The translations under genes were made by a program, and so were the position numbers. From Pseudomonas putida S13.1.2 (lineage in GTDB: Bacteria > Pseudomonadota > Gammaproteobacteria > Pseudomonadales > Pseudomonadaceae), in the NCBI RefSeq assembly GCF_000498395.2, contig NZ_CP010979.1, positions 4,526,001 through 4,590,000 of the forward strand: DNA of 64,000 nucleotides, read 5' to 3'. The notes beneath the pieces are model-generated. The model did no database searches, had not been told where the DNA came from, and was given only the letters and a program-made list of their open reading frames with translations. Of the stretch, positions 45,054-52,473 are shown piece after piece. Each line of letters begins with the position of its first letter. The first letter of the stretch is position 1.

Positions 45054-48000
45054 ATGCCACCTATGCCGGCCATTCTGTTGCTGCTCCTGGTTTTGTGGAA
45101 CACGACGGCCGGCGCCCTGACCCTGACAGACGAGGAAAAAGCCTGGTTGGCTGCCCACCCGCAGCTGAGCCTGGGCATCGACGCCTCTTGGCCACCGTTC
45201 GAGTTTCGCGACCAGGAGGGCCGGTACCAGGGATTGGCCGCCGATTACATCGCTGCGATCCAGCAACGCCTGGGCGTGACGCTCAAACCGGTCGAACCCA
45301 GCAGCTGGACCGAGGTGCTGGCGCAGGCGCGCGAAAGCCACATCGACCTGCTGCCCGGCATCATGTCCACCCCCGAACGCCAGGGCTACCTGGCCTTCAC
45401 ACGTCCGTACCTCGACTTCCCTATTGTCATCCTCGCCCACAAAGGCGGCGCACAACCGCGCAAGCTGGATGACCTGTACGGGCTGAAAATCGCCGTGGTC
45501 GAGAATTACGCCCCGCACGAGCTGCTGCGTACCCACCACCCGGATCTCAACCTGGTGGCCATGCCCAACGTCAGCTCCACACTGCAGGCCCTGGCCACCG
45601 ACCAGGTAGACGCCGTGGTCGGTGACCTGGCGTCCAGTATCTGGAGCCTGCGCCAACTCAAGCTCGACGGCCTTTACGTCAGCGGCGAAACGCCTTACCG
45701 CTACCAGCTGGCGATGGCCGTTCCCCGCGACAAGAACGTGCTGGTCGGCATTCTCGACAAAGTAATGGCTGACATGAGCAGCAGCGAAATCAGCCAGATC
45801 CAGCAGCGCTGGGTGGGCAATGTGGTCGACCAACGCATGTTCTGGTCCGACCTGCTGGTGTATGGCCTGCCAACGGTGCTGTTGCTGATGGCCGTTCTGG
45901 CCGTGGTCATCCGTATCAACCGCCGACTCAGCTCGGAAATTTCCCGGCGCATCGCCCTGGAGCAGGAGCTGCGCAGCAGCGAGTACCACTACCGCGGCCT
46001 GGTCGAGAGCCTGTCCGCCATCGCCTGGGAAGCCGACGCCAACGACTTCACCTACAGCTATGTCTCACCGCATGCCGAAGACTTGCTTGGCTACCCGCTC
46101 AGCGACTGGCTCAAACCGGGGTTCTGGCGCAGCATCCTGCACCCGGAGGACGCCCTCTGGGCCCAGGCCTACTGCGACAGCGAAACCGCAGCCGGGCGCG
46201 ACCATAGCCTGGACTATCGGGTGATACGGGCAGACGGCCAGCCCCTGTGGGTACGCAACATCGTCAGCATGATCGAACACGGGCCCCAGCCGGTGATGCG
46301 CGGGCTGATGATCGACATCAGCGAAACCAAGCGCACCGAGGACGCCCTGCGCCTCTCCGAGCAAAAGTTTGCCTCGGTGTTCCAGCAGTGCCCCGACATT
46401 CTGCTGATCGCCCGCCACAGCGACGGCTGCCTGCTGGAGGTGAACGAAGCCTTCGAAGAGCAGATTGGCATGACCCCGGACCAGGTGCTTGGCCGCAGCG
46501 CCACCGACCTCAACCTGTGGGGCGTCGAAGGTTCCGGCCCGCCGCTGCTCGAGCGCCTGCACCAGGGCGGTATCCGTAACCTGGAAATGAGCTTCCGCCG
46601 CAGCAACGGCCAACTCTTTACCGGCCTGACTTCGGCCGAAACGTTCGAACTGGACGGCACCCCCGCGCTGGTAGTGGCAGTACGCGACATCAGCCAGCTC
46701 AAGGAGACCCAGCAGCAGCTGCAAACCTCAGAAGAAAAGTTCGCCAAGGCTTTCCACGCCTCGCCCGACGGCCTGCTGCTGTCGCGCCAGAGCGACGGTT
46801 TGCTGCTTGAGGTGAACGAAGGCTTCTGCCGCCTGACCGGCTACGACCTCAATCCGACCATCGACCAGACCTCGCTGGACCTGGGTATCTGGGTCGACCT
46901 CAACGAACGCAAACGCATGGTCGACCAGCTCAACCGTGACGGTTTCGTGCGTGACTTCACCTGCCATATCCGCCGCAGCGACGGGCAGATCCGCCTGTGC
47001 GAGCTCTCCGCCAGGCCCCTGCCGATTGGCGGCGTCGACTGCATGCTGACCATCGCCCGCGATATCACCGAGCGCCACCTGATGCAGGAAAAACTGCAGC
47101 TGGCCGCCACCGTGTTCGAGAACACCGCCGAAGGCGTGCTGATCACCGACATCGACCAGCGCATCAGTGCCGTCAACCGCGCTTTCAGCGAAATCACTGG
47201 CTACAGCGAGATCGAAGCCCTCGGCCAGACCCCGCGCCTGCTTGCCTCCGGCCAGCACGACAGCGCCTTCTATGCCGCCATGTGGCACCAGCTGACCGCC
47301 GAGGGCCACTGGCAAGGCGAGATCTACAACAAGCGCAAGAACGGCGAACTGTACCCCGGCTGGCTGACCATCAGCGCCGTACGCAACAGCGAACGCGAGA
47401 TCACTCACTTCGTTGCCGTGTTCGCCGACATTTCCAGCCTCAAGCATGCCCAGGCCAAGCTCGACTACCAGGCCCACCACGACCCATTGACCGGCCTGCC
47501 CAACCGGGCCTTGTTCGAGAACCGCCTGCAGGCCGTGCTCACCTGCGCGCAGGTGTCCAACCGCCAGGGCGCGGTGCTGTTCCTCGACCTCGACCGCTTC
47601 AAGCACATCAACGACAGCCTCGGCCACCCGGTCGGCGACTTGCTGCTCAAGGGCATTGCCCAGCGCCTCAAGGAGCAGGTGCGTGACGTCGACACCGTGG
47701 CCCGCCTGGGCGGCGACGAGTTCATCATCCTGCTGCCGGGCCTGCACAAGCCCAGTGACGCCAGTACCATCGCCAACAAGCTGCTGGCCTGCTTCATCGC
47801 CCCGTTCCAGGCCGGTGAGCACGAATTCTTCACCAGCGCCAGCATCGGCATCAGCCTTTATCCACAGGACGGTACCGACGTTGCCACGCTGATCCGCAAC
47901 GCCGACGCTGCCATGTACCGCTCCAAAGCCAAGGGCCGCAACCGCGTCGAAGCCTACACCCGCGACCTCACCGCCCAGGCCAGCGAGCGTATCGCCCTGG

Positions 48001-48797
48001 AGCATGAGCTGCGCCGTGCCGTCGAACGCAACGAAATGAGCCTGTGCTTCCAGCCCAAGCTCAGCCTCAAGACGCAGAGCCTGGTCGGCGCAGAGGCGCT
48101 GATCCGCTGGAGCCACCCGACCTTTGGTGAAGTGCCTCCGGAGCACTTTATCCACCTGGCGGAGGAGAACGGCACCATCCTCCAGCTCGGCGACTGGGTA
48201 CTGGAACAAGCCTGCCGGCAGATGCAGGCCTGGAAGCAGCACTACGAACCCTTCGGCCCCTTGTCGATCAACCTCGCCGGCGCCCAGCTACGCCAGCCAC
48301 ACCTGGCCCGGCGCATCGAGCAGTTGCTCAAGCACCACCAGCTCAAGGCGGGCGACCTGCAGCTTGAGATCACCGAAAACTTCATCATGAGCCAGGCTGA
48401 AGAAGCCCTGGCCGTGCTGTACCAGTTGAAAAAACTGGGCGTGCAACTGGCCATCGACGACTTCGGCACCGGCTATTCATCGCTGAGCTATCTCAAGCGC
48501 CTGCCGCTGGACATCCTCAAGATCGACAAGTCGTTCATCCGCGGCCTGCCCGACGACCCGCACGACGCCGCCATCGCCCGTGCGATCATTGCCCTGGGCC
48601 GCAGCATGCAACTGACCATCATTGCCGAGGGCGTGGAAAACCAGGCTCAGCAACGCTTCCTGGCGGCCGAGGGCTGCGAGCAGATCCAGGGCTACATCGT
48701 CAGCCTGCCACTACCGCCAGGGGAATTCGCGGCAACGTTTCTTCGCATAGCACTATCGGATCTTTCAGATGGCACTGGTGCGAAACCCTCGTTATAA
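45054..48797 (+). CDS. Membrane sensor with SBP_bac_3, PAS, GGDEF and EAL domains
   Basis: A 1247-residue cyclic-di-GMP protein. The order is: signal peptide (1-21), periplasmic solute-binding domain (about 25-250), membrane helix (about 270-288), four PAS/PAC modules (about 315-800), GGDEF domain and EAL domain. The synthase motif is intact (GGDEF 886-890) and preceded by a product-inhibition site RDVD. The hydrolase motif is also intact (EAL, Glu1014; later DDFGTGYSSL). The protein may therefore make or degrade c-di-GMP depending on ligand. The gene ends inside the promoter of the tRNA gene. Confidence 0.93.
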   Translation: MPPMPAILLLLLVLWNTTAGALTLTDEEKAWLAAHPQLSLGIDASWPPFEFRDQEGRYQGLAADYIAAIQQRLGVTLKPVEPSSWTEVLAQARESHIDLLPGIMSTPERQGYLAFTRPYLDFPIVILAHKGGAQPRKLDDLYGLKIAVVENYAPHELLRTHHPDLNLVAMPNVSSTLQALATDQVDAVVGDLASSIWSLRQLKLDGLYVSGETPYRYQLAMAVPRDKNVLVGILDKVMADMSSSEISQIQQRWVGNVVDQRMFWSDLLVYGLPTVLLLMAVLAVVIRINRRLSSEISRRIALEQELRSSEYHYRGLVESLSAIAWEADANDFTYSYVSPHAEDLLGYPLSDWLKPGFWRSILHPEDALWAQAYCDSETAAGRDHSLDYRVIRADGQPLWVRNIVSMIEHGPQPVMRGLMIDISETKRTEDALRLSEQKFASVFQQCPDILLIARHSDGCLLEVNEAFEEQIGMTPDQVLGRSATDLNLWGVEGSGPPLLERLHQGGIRNLEMSFRRSNGQLFTGLTSAETFELDGTPALVVAVRDISQLKETQQQLQTSEEKFAKAFHASPDGLLLSRQSDGLLLEVNEGFCRLTGYDLNPTIDQTSLDLGIWVDLNERKRMVDQLNRDGFVRDFTCHIRRSDGQIRLCELSARPLPIGGVDCMLTIARDITERHLMQEKLQLAATVFENTAEGVLITDIDQRISAVNRAFSEITGYSEIEALGQTPRLLASGQHDSAFYAAMWHQLTAEGHWQGEIYNKRKNGELYPGWLTISAVRNSEREITHFVAVFADISSLKHAQAKLDYQAHHDPLTGLPNRALFENRLQAVLTCAQVSNRQGAVLFLDLDRFKHINDSLGHPVGDLLLKGIAQRLKEQVRDVDTVARLGGDEFIILLPGLHKPSDASTIANKLLACFIAPFQAGEHEFFTSASIGISLYPQDGTDVATLIRNADAAMYRSKAKGRNRVEAYTRDLTAQASERIALEHELRRAVERNEMSLCFQPKLSLKTQSLVGAEALIRWSHPTFGEVPPEHFIHLAEENGTILQLGDWVLEQACRQMQAWKQHYEPFGPLSINLAGAQLRQPHLARRIEQLLKHHQLKAGDLQLEITENFIMSQAEEALAVLYQLKKLGVQLAIDDFGTGYSSLSYLKRLPLDILKIDKSFIRGLPDDPHDAAIARAIIALGRSMQLTIIAEGVENQAQQRFLAAEGCEQIQGYIVSLPLPPGEFAATFLRIALSDLSDGTGAKPSL

Positions 48798-48798
48798 T
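48793..48798 (+). promoter_or_regulatory. -10 box of tRNA-Ile2, overlapping the upstream stop codon
   Basis: TATAAT lies 15 bases before the tRNA. The upstream GGDEF-EAL gene terminates with the TAA contained in it (48795-48797). No strong -35 is visible at 17 bases. Confidence 0.6.
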
Positions 48799-48813
48799 CC
48801 GGCCACTTACTGA

Positions 48814-48890
48814 GGGCCTATAGCTCAGTTGGTTAGAGCAGAGGACTCATAATCCTTTGGTCCACGGTTCGAGTCCGTGTGGGCCCACCA
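48814..48890 (+). tRNA. tRNA-Ile2 (anticodon CAT, lysidine-modified)
   Basis: A 77-base tRNA with encoded CCA. Acceptor GGGCCTA pairs with TGGGCCC; the D arm, anticodon arm (CAT at 48848-48850) and T arm (GGTTCGAGTCC) are complete. A CAT anticodon could mean Met, but the C4-G69 and C5-G68 pairs are those recognised by TilS, so it is most likely the AUA-reading isoleucine tRNA. Its 3' 46 bases serve as the island attachment site, and the island regenerates them. Confidence 0.93.
48845..48890. repeat. Island attachment site, left copy (attL)
   Basis: 46 bp from ACTCATAATCC to GGGCCCACCA, identical to 58719-58764. The bases on both sides differ. It covers the anticodon to the 3' end of the tRNA gene. 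Confidence 0.95.
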
Positions 48891-48896
48891 ACCTTG

Positions 48897-48930
48897 AAGC
48901 CGCGTACTACGCGGCTTTCGGCTTTTTGGG
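48897..48930 (+). terminator. Terminator after the tRNA inside the island
   Basis: AAGCCGCG, TACTA loop, CGCGGCTT, then TCGGCTTTTT. The chromosomal terminator beyond attR (58774) has a very similar AAGCCGCG/CGCGGCTT stem, so the island supplies a replacement terminator for the tRNA. Confidence 0.8.
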
Positions 48931-49016
48931 TTTGTGGCAGCCGGATCAGTCCTATGGTCCGAAGGTACAAATTAGGTACAGTGCGGCTTCGCTTGCACGC
49001 CTTTGGAGTCCTTCAG

Positions 49017-50084
49017 ATGGCCACAATCGTCAAAACCCCTGCCGGCACCTGGAAGGCCGTCATCCGCAAGACCGGATGGCCGACCAACGCCAAAACCTTC
49101 CGCACCAAGCGCGACGCGGAGGATTGGTCACGACGCACCGAAGACGAGATGGTGCGGGGTGTGTACATCCAGCGCAGCGGTTCTGAGCGCATGACGCTGG
49201 AAATAGCGCTCAAGCGCTACCTGACCGACATTACACCCACAAAGAAGCCTACGACTCAACGCGGTGAGATCTCCAAGGCTAAAAAGCTGACGGAGCATCT
49301 GGGCAAGTATTCTCTCGCAGCCCTTTCCGCTGAAACCATTGCCAACTATCGCGACAAGCGCCTTAACGAGCCAGGCCGCGCAGGCACGACCAGCAACAAC
49401 ACCGTTCGCCTGGAGCTGGCTCTACTGAGCCACGTTTTCACGGTCGCGATCCAGGAGTGGGGGCTGGGCCTGACGTTTAACCCCGTGTTGAATATACGCA
49501 AGCCAAGCCCCGGGGAGGGTCGCAATCGTAGGCTCTCGCCGGATGAGGAACGGCGGCTGTTCGCAGAGGTGAATCGGCATAGCAATCCAATGCTTGGGTG
49601 GATCGTTGGCATCGCTCTGGAAACTGGCATGCGCTCAGGTGAAATCGCTTCGCTACGCAGACCTCAGGTGGATATAGAGCGACGCATCGTAAGACTGGTT
49701 GACACGAAAAATGATGGTCAACGAACTGTGCCACTGAGCAAGCGAGCCACAGAGCTTTTCAGAGCCGCGATGATGAATCCAGCTCGCCCTAGCGAGTGCA
49801 ACCTGGTGTTTTTCGGTGAGCCCGGTAGAGATGGAAAGCGCCGCCCCTATGCGTTCACAAAAATCTGGGGGCTGTTGGTTAAGAAGCTCCAGCTATCCGA
49901 CTTTAGATTTCACGACTTGAGGCATGAGGCTGTCAGCCGCTTGGTGGAAGGTGGTCTTTCCGACCAAGAGGTATCAAGCATCAGTGGCCACAAATCGATG
50001 CAAATGTTGAAAAGATACACACATCTACGCTCCGAAGATCTAGTAGCCCGGCTGGACAACATGTCAAAAAACAAAAAAGTTTAG
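49017..50084 (+). CDS. Tyrosine recombinase (island integrase)
   Basis: A 355-residue phage-type integrase. The N-terminal part has an Arm-binding-like start (ATIVKTPAGTWKAVIRKTGW) and a SAM-like core-binding domain. The catalytic residues are seen in ETGMRSGEIASL (Arg), FRFHDLRHEAVSR (His-x-x-Arg), ISGHKSM (His) and LKRYTHL (Tyr nucleophile). ATG 49017 follows GGAG; the open frame extends upstream to the tRNA but without similarity. It is next to attL, transcribed away from the tRNA. Confidence 0.95.
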   Translation: MATIVKTPAGTWKAVIRKTGWPTNAKTFRTKRDAEDWSRRTEDEMVRGVYIQRSGSERMTLEIALKRYLTDITPTKKPTTQRGEISKAKKLTEHLGKYSLAALSAETIANYRDKRLNEPGRAGTTSNNTVRLELALLSHVFTVAIQEWGLGLTFNPVLNIRKPSPGEGRNRRLSPDEERRLFAEVNRHSNPMLGWIVGIALETGMRSGEIASLRRPQVDIERRIVRLVDTKNDGQRTVPLSKRATELFRAAMMNPARPSECNLVFFGEPGRDGKRRPYAFTKIWGLLVKKLQLSDFRFHDLRHEAVSRLVEGGLSDQEVSSISGHKSMQMLKRYTHLRSEDLVARLDNMSKNKKV

Positions 50085-50224
50085 CTAAAAATTCAAAACA
50101 GTTTAGCTAAACCCCAGCACTATAGCCGCACCACACCAAGTGAAGTTAAAATTTAGCGGCTAAAACAGCTACGACTCTAAATAAGTTGAGCTAAAACAAG
50201 AACGGAGAACTATAGCTAAACTAT
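50079..50224. repeat. Cluster of TTTAGCTAAA-type repeats (iteron-like or operator sites)
   Basis: Five sites resemble the palindrome GTTTAGCTAAAC: 50079-50090 (across the integrase stop), 50101-50112 (perfect), 50152-50166 (TTTAGCGGCTAAAAC), 50185-50197 (GTTGAGCTAAAAC) and 50211-50224 (TATAGCTAAACTAT). The region is AT-rich. It could be a replication origin or the operator of a regulator. Confidence 0.7.
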
Positions 50225-50267
50225 CCAGCTGTCAAGCCAATATTCAAAAAGTTCTTTATAAATTTGC

Positions 50268-50312
50268 GCTAGGTGTCATAGGATATGCGAAATTAAGCGG
50301 AGGACACCTAGC
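50268..50312 (+). promoter_or_regulatory. 10-bp inverted repeat abutting a start codon
   Basis: GCTAGGTGTC (50268-50277) and GACACCTAGC (50303-50312) are perfect inverted copies. The second arm ends at the base before the ATG of the small DNA-binding protein and overlaps the end of its GCGGAGG ribosome site. TTTATAAAT upstream (about 50255) may be a -10 box. It could be an operator for that protein or an RNA hairpin affecting translation. Confidence 0.6.
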
Positions 50313-50531
50313 ATGACCACTGAAGAATATATACGCGACTTATTCTCTGGGGCTCCACTTTTGTCCCTCGAACAGCTTGCGGAGGTGCTACACAGAAGCA
50401 AGGATGGCTTGAGGATCAGTCTGAGTGGCGACAATGAGATATCGAGAAAATTCCTCCCCTGTAAGGTGAGAATTGGCAGGAGGATTTATTTCAGAACCGC
50501 AGATGTAGCCAAGGTGCTTGAGCAGGGCTGA
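50313..50531 (+). CDS. Small DNA-binding protein (excisionase/AlpA-like candidate)
   Basis: 72 residues. The core LLSLEQLAEVLHRSKDGLRISL followed by CKVRIGRRIYFRTADVAKVLEQG has the layout of a winged MerR-type helix-turn-helix as in excisionases and AlpA-like factors (helix-turn-helix, then a basic GRR-IYF wing). It is a plausible recombination directionality factor or regulator given its place between the integrase and the Rep-like gene. I do not recognise a specific family. Confidence 0.6.
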   Translation: MTTEEYIRDLFSGAPLLSLEQLAEVLHRSKDGLRISLSGDNEISRKFLPCKVRIGRRIYFRTADVAKVLEQG

Positions 50532-50536
50532 CGAAG

Positions 50537-51430
50537 ATGTCTATATCCCTAGTTGTAAAAAGAAAGGTATCCAGCCATTTCACAATTATCCCTAACGATG
50601 TAATAAGCGACTCAAACCTGAGTTGGAAATCGTTGGGCCTACTTGTGAAATTACTATCACTACCTCCAGGCTACCCATACCTGACGGTGGAATCGCTATC
50701 TAAGAAAAACGGCACTGGCACAGCCGCAACCAGGAGCGGATTGCAGGAGTTGGAGGACGCAGGCTACTTGAGTATCAAGCGCACCCATGACTCCCGCGGA
50801 CGATTCGCAAAAACGGTATGGCATATATCTGACGAGCCCCATAGCCAAGCCTCCGCTGCACCATATTGCGATAACCCGAACATGGATAAACCGCACACGG
50901 AGCAGCCGCACCAGGGAAAACAAGCACATATAAATACTAACAAAACAATAAAACCAAGAAATAAGAAAACTACTACGTCCCTCGACGATGTACCGGTAGC
51001 CGATGGTCCGCCGCTGCGGTTGACGGCATTGGTATCAGCTGAAACGAGAAGCCAAATTTTCAAGGCGCTGGAGCAGGTTGCTCCCGTTGACCAGCAACGC
51101 ATGCTGGACGAACTGTCGGCTGCGATCAAAGCGGGATCTATCAAAACTACAGCAGTCCGGTGGTTTCACGGAATCATCAAGCGATATCGAGATGGCAGCT
51201 ACAACTTCAAGGACCGAGCACCTGCGGGGAAACCTACGCGTGACGATAACGCACCTCACTTTACCTCGGCAGACAACCCGGAAATAGGCCCGTCAAGTGT
51301 CAAGAACGAGAACCGGTCGACCGTAGGAAAGGAGTACTTGAAGAAGTTAAGGACAAATAGGTCTAGCTCTGGCATATCACCAGTCCGAATTTTGACAAAT
51401 GAGAAACCAGGCCCTAGCTCTGAGGTTTAG
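50537..51430 (+). CDS. Helix-turn-helix replication-initiator-like protein of the island
   Basis: A 297-residue protein. Residues about 15-95 form a HTH_36-type winged helix as in Rep proteins (FTIIPNDVISDSNLSWKSLGLLVKLL, YLTVESLSKKNGTGTAATRSGLQELEDAGYL). A Lys/Thr-rich linker follows (NTNKTIKPRNKKTT). A helical domain at about 175-235 (DQQRMLDELSAAIKAGSIKT, AVRWFHGIIKRYRDG) resembles the C-terminal part of ICE/island replication proteins. It starts 5 bases after the small DNA-binding gene. A role in replicating the excised island is an inference. Confidence 0.6.
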   Translation: MSISLVVKRKVSSHFTIIPNDVISDSNLSWKSLGLLVKLLSLPPGYPYLTVESLSKKNGTGTAATRSGLQELEDAGYLSIKRTHDSRGRFAKTVWHISDEPHSQASAAPYCDNPNMDKPHTEQPHQGKQAHINTNKTIKPRNKKTTTSLDDVPVADGPPLRLTALVSAETRSQIFKALEQVAPVDQQRMLDELSAAIKAGSIKTTAVRWFHGIIKRYRDGSYNFKDRAPAGKPTRDDNAPHFTSADNPEIGPSSVKNENRSTVGKEYLKKLRTNRSSSGISPVRILTNEKPGPSSEV

Positions 51431-51447
51431 TCATCCATGAGGTTGAG

Positions 51448-51690
51448 ATGAAACCCCTTACCATACGGATCGCAGAACGAGTAATCGCGACCTACCCTCC
51501 TTCAGACCCGAGTACCAATTTGGCCAAGTTCATCTTGCTACGCGAGGAAATTCTGCAAGCGATTGAAGGTGGTTGGTCCTTACTAGGGATCTGGAAGACT
51601 TTGCATGATGAAGGATCTATCGACTTTGGCTATCAAGCTTTTCGTCGTTACGCCAGGAAATTACTACCCATAAACTGCGGTGTTCATTAG
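51448..51690 (+). CDS. TraK-like protein (DUF5338-type, conjugation-associated)
   Basis: 80 residues. LAKFILLREEILQAIEGGWSLLGIWKTLHDEGSIDFGYQAFRRYARKLL matches the pattern of IncP TraK-type oriT-binding proteins (a-x-x-IxxALxxGxSxxxIWExLxxxGxIxFxYxxFxRYV), cited here from memory. TraK binds next to oriT and bends it. It lies 17 bases after the Rep-like gene and 170 bases before a long inverted repeat, which could be its binding region. Confidence 0.6.
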   Translation: MKPLTIRIAERVIATYPPSDPSTNLAKFILLREEILQAIEGGWSLLGIWKTLHDEGSIDFGYQAFRRYARKLLPINCGVH

Positions 51691-51860
51691 CTATTGAGCA
51701 CCGTTGCTTAGCCGAACAATCGTTGTTCTAGAGTTCAACAACCGACCATTTCCGTTGTTCAAGCGATCAGCTCATAATTAAACGCTCTAGCGCACATGTT
51801 GCTTGCCTGAGTTCACTACTGACGCTCATCTCAGCTACACGAATATTCAGGGCAAGACAG
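51691..51860. other. Non-coding segment downstream of the TraK-like gene
   Basis: No convincing gene. CGTTGTTC occurs twice in the same orientation (about 51721 and 51758) with an opposing TTCAACAAC between them, so there are short inverted and direct repeats of a GTTGTT/AACAAC type. It may belong to a transfer-origin region together with the inverted repeat that follows. Confidence 0.4.
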
Positions 51861-51900
51861 GTGAAGTTAGCTAACCGACAAGTCGGCTAGCTAACTTCAC
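51861..51900. repeat. 40-bp near-perfect inverted repeat
   Basis: The arms are GTGAAGTTAGCTAACCGAC (51861-51879) and GTCGGCTAGCTAACTTCAC (51882-51900) around AA, 19 bp each with one mismatch. The core TTAGCTAA resembles the repeats at 50079-50224. No T-run follows on either strand, so it is not a standard terminator. It is a candidate operator or transfer-origin hairpin. Confidence 0.75.
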
Positions 51901-52353
51901 TTGCGTATTCGCGCCTGTAGCACTCAAAGCAGGGAGTCGCTGCCGCGACTTTCTGAGCACCACAAGCCTCATCATGCCCGGCATCAAAATTAGGATGTAG
52001 CATCTTGAAGGCCGCCGCAACGTACCGTGCTAGGGGCCAGTGCAAAAATAGGCCTTCATTAAGAACCACTCCTCTGTCAGCTCTTCAAGGCCCATCCCAA
52101 CCGCTAAGGAGTCTGGCTGGCCAGACCTGAATCTACCCGAGCCCGAGAAGACGAACGGCCACTCAGATTGACCATGGCAGCTTATCTGGGAGTAGAAGAG
52201 GTCTAAGACTACCGCAAATTCACGATGACCCACTTGGGCAGGGATAAGGATGCGAGGGGAATCGCGACTTACATTTGATGCCCGCGGAAGGCGCTGTAGT
52301 CGCAAACGGGCAGTCGGCCACGACTGAAAGCCAATATTAGCCTCACCGATCAC
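51887..52353 (-). pseudogene. Frameshifted gene of unknown function in the island
   Basis: On the minus strand one frame (GTG at 52353, open upstream to about 52404) ends at 52030 with EELTEEWFLMKAYF. The adjoining frame continues as LNEGLFLHWPLARYVAAAFK to a stop at 51887. The overlap around 52060 looks like a single base change joining WFL to NEGLFLHWPLARYV, giving one protein of about 155-170 residues. It has a Cys pair (CGAQK, CFECYR). I do not recognise the family; it resembles nothing I can name with confidence. Confidence 0.5.
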
Positions 52354-52473
52354 CTTGCGCGGCAGTTCAATGTCACTGAGCCAAATTACACAATGAACAA
52401 TAAGCTAGAACGCTTAATTAATGCCAAAAGCTGCCCCCTCAGCAGAGAGCTTCAGGAGCAACTCTCAAAGTTC

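Noticed and set aside
48814..48890. Elongator tRNA-Met
   Set aside because: The anticodon CAT fits, but the C4-G69/C5-G68 pairs match TilS-recognised tRNA-Ile2.
51887..52353. Naming the broken island gene as a known ICE family protein
   Set aside because: I considered ICE families of the PFGI-1 type but could not match motifs from memory with confidence.
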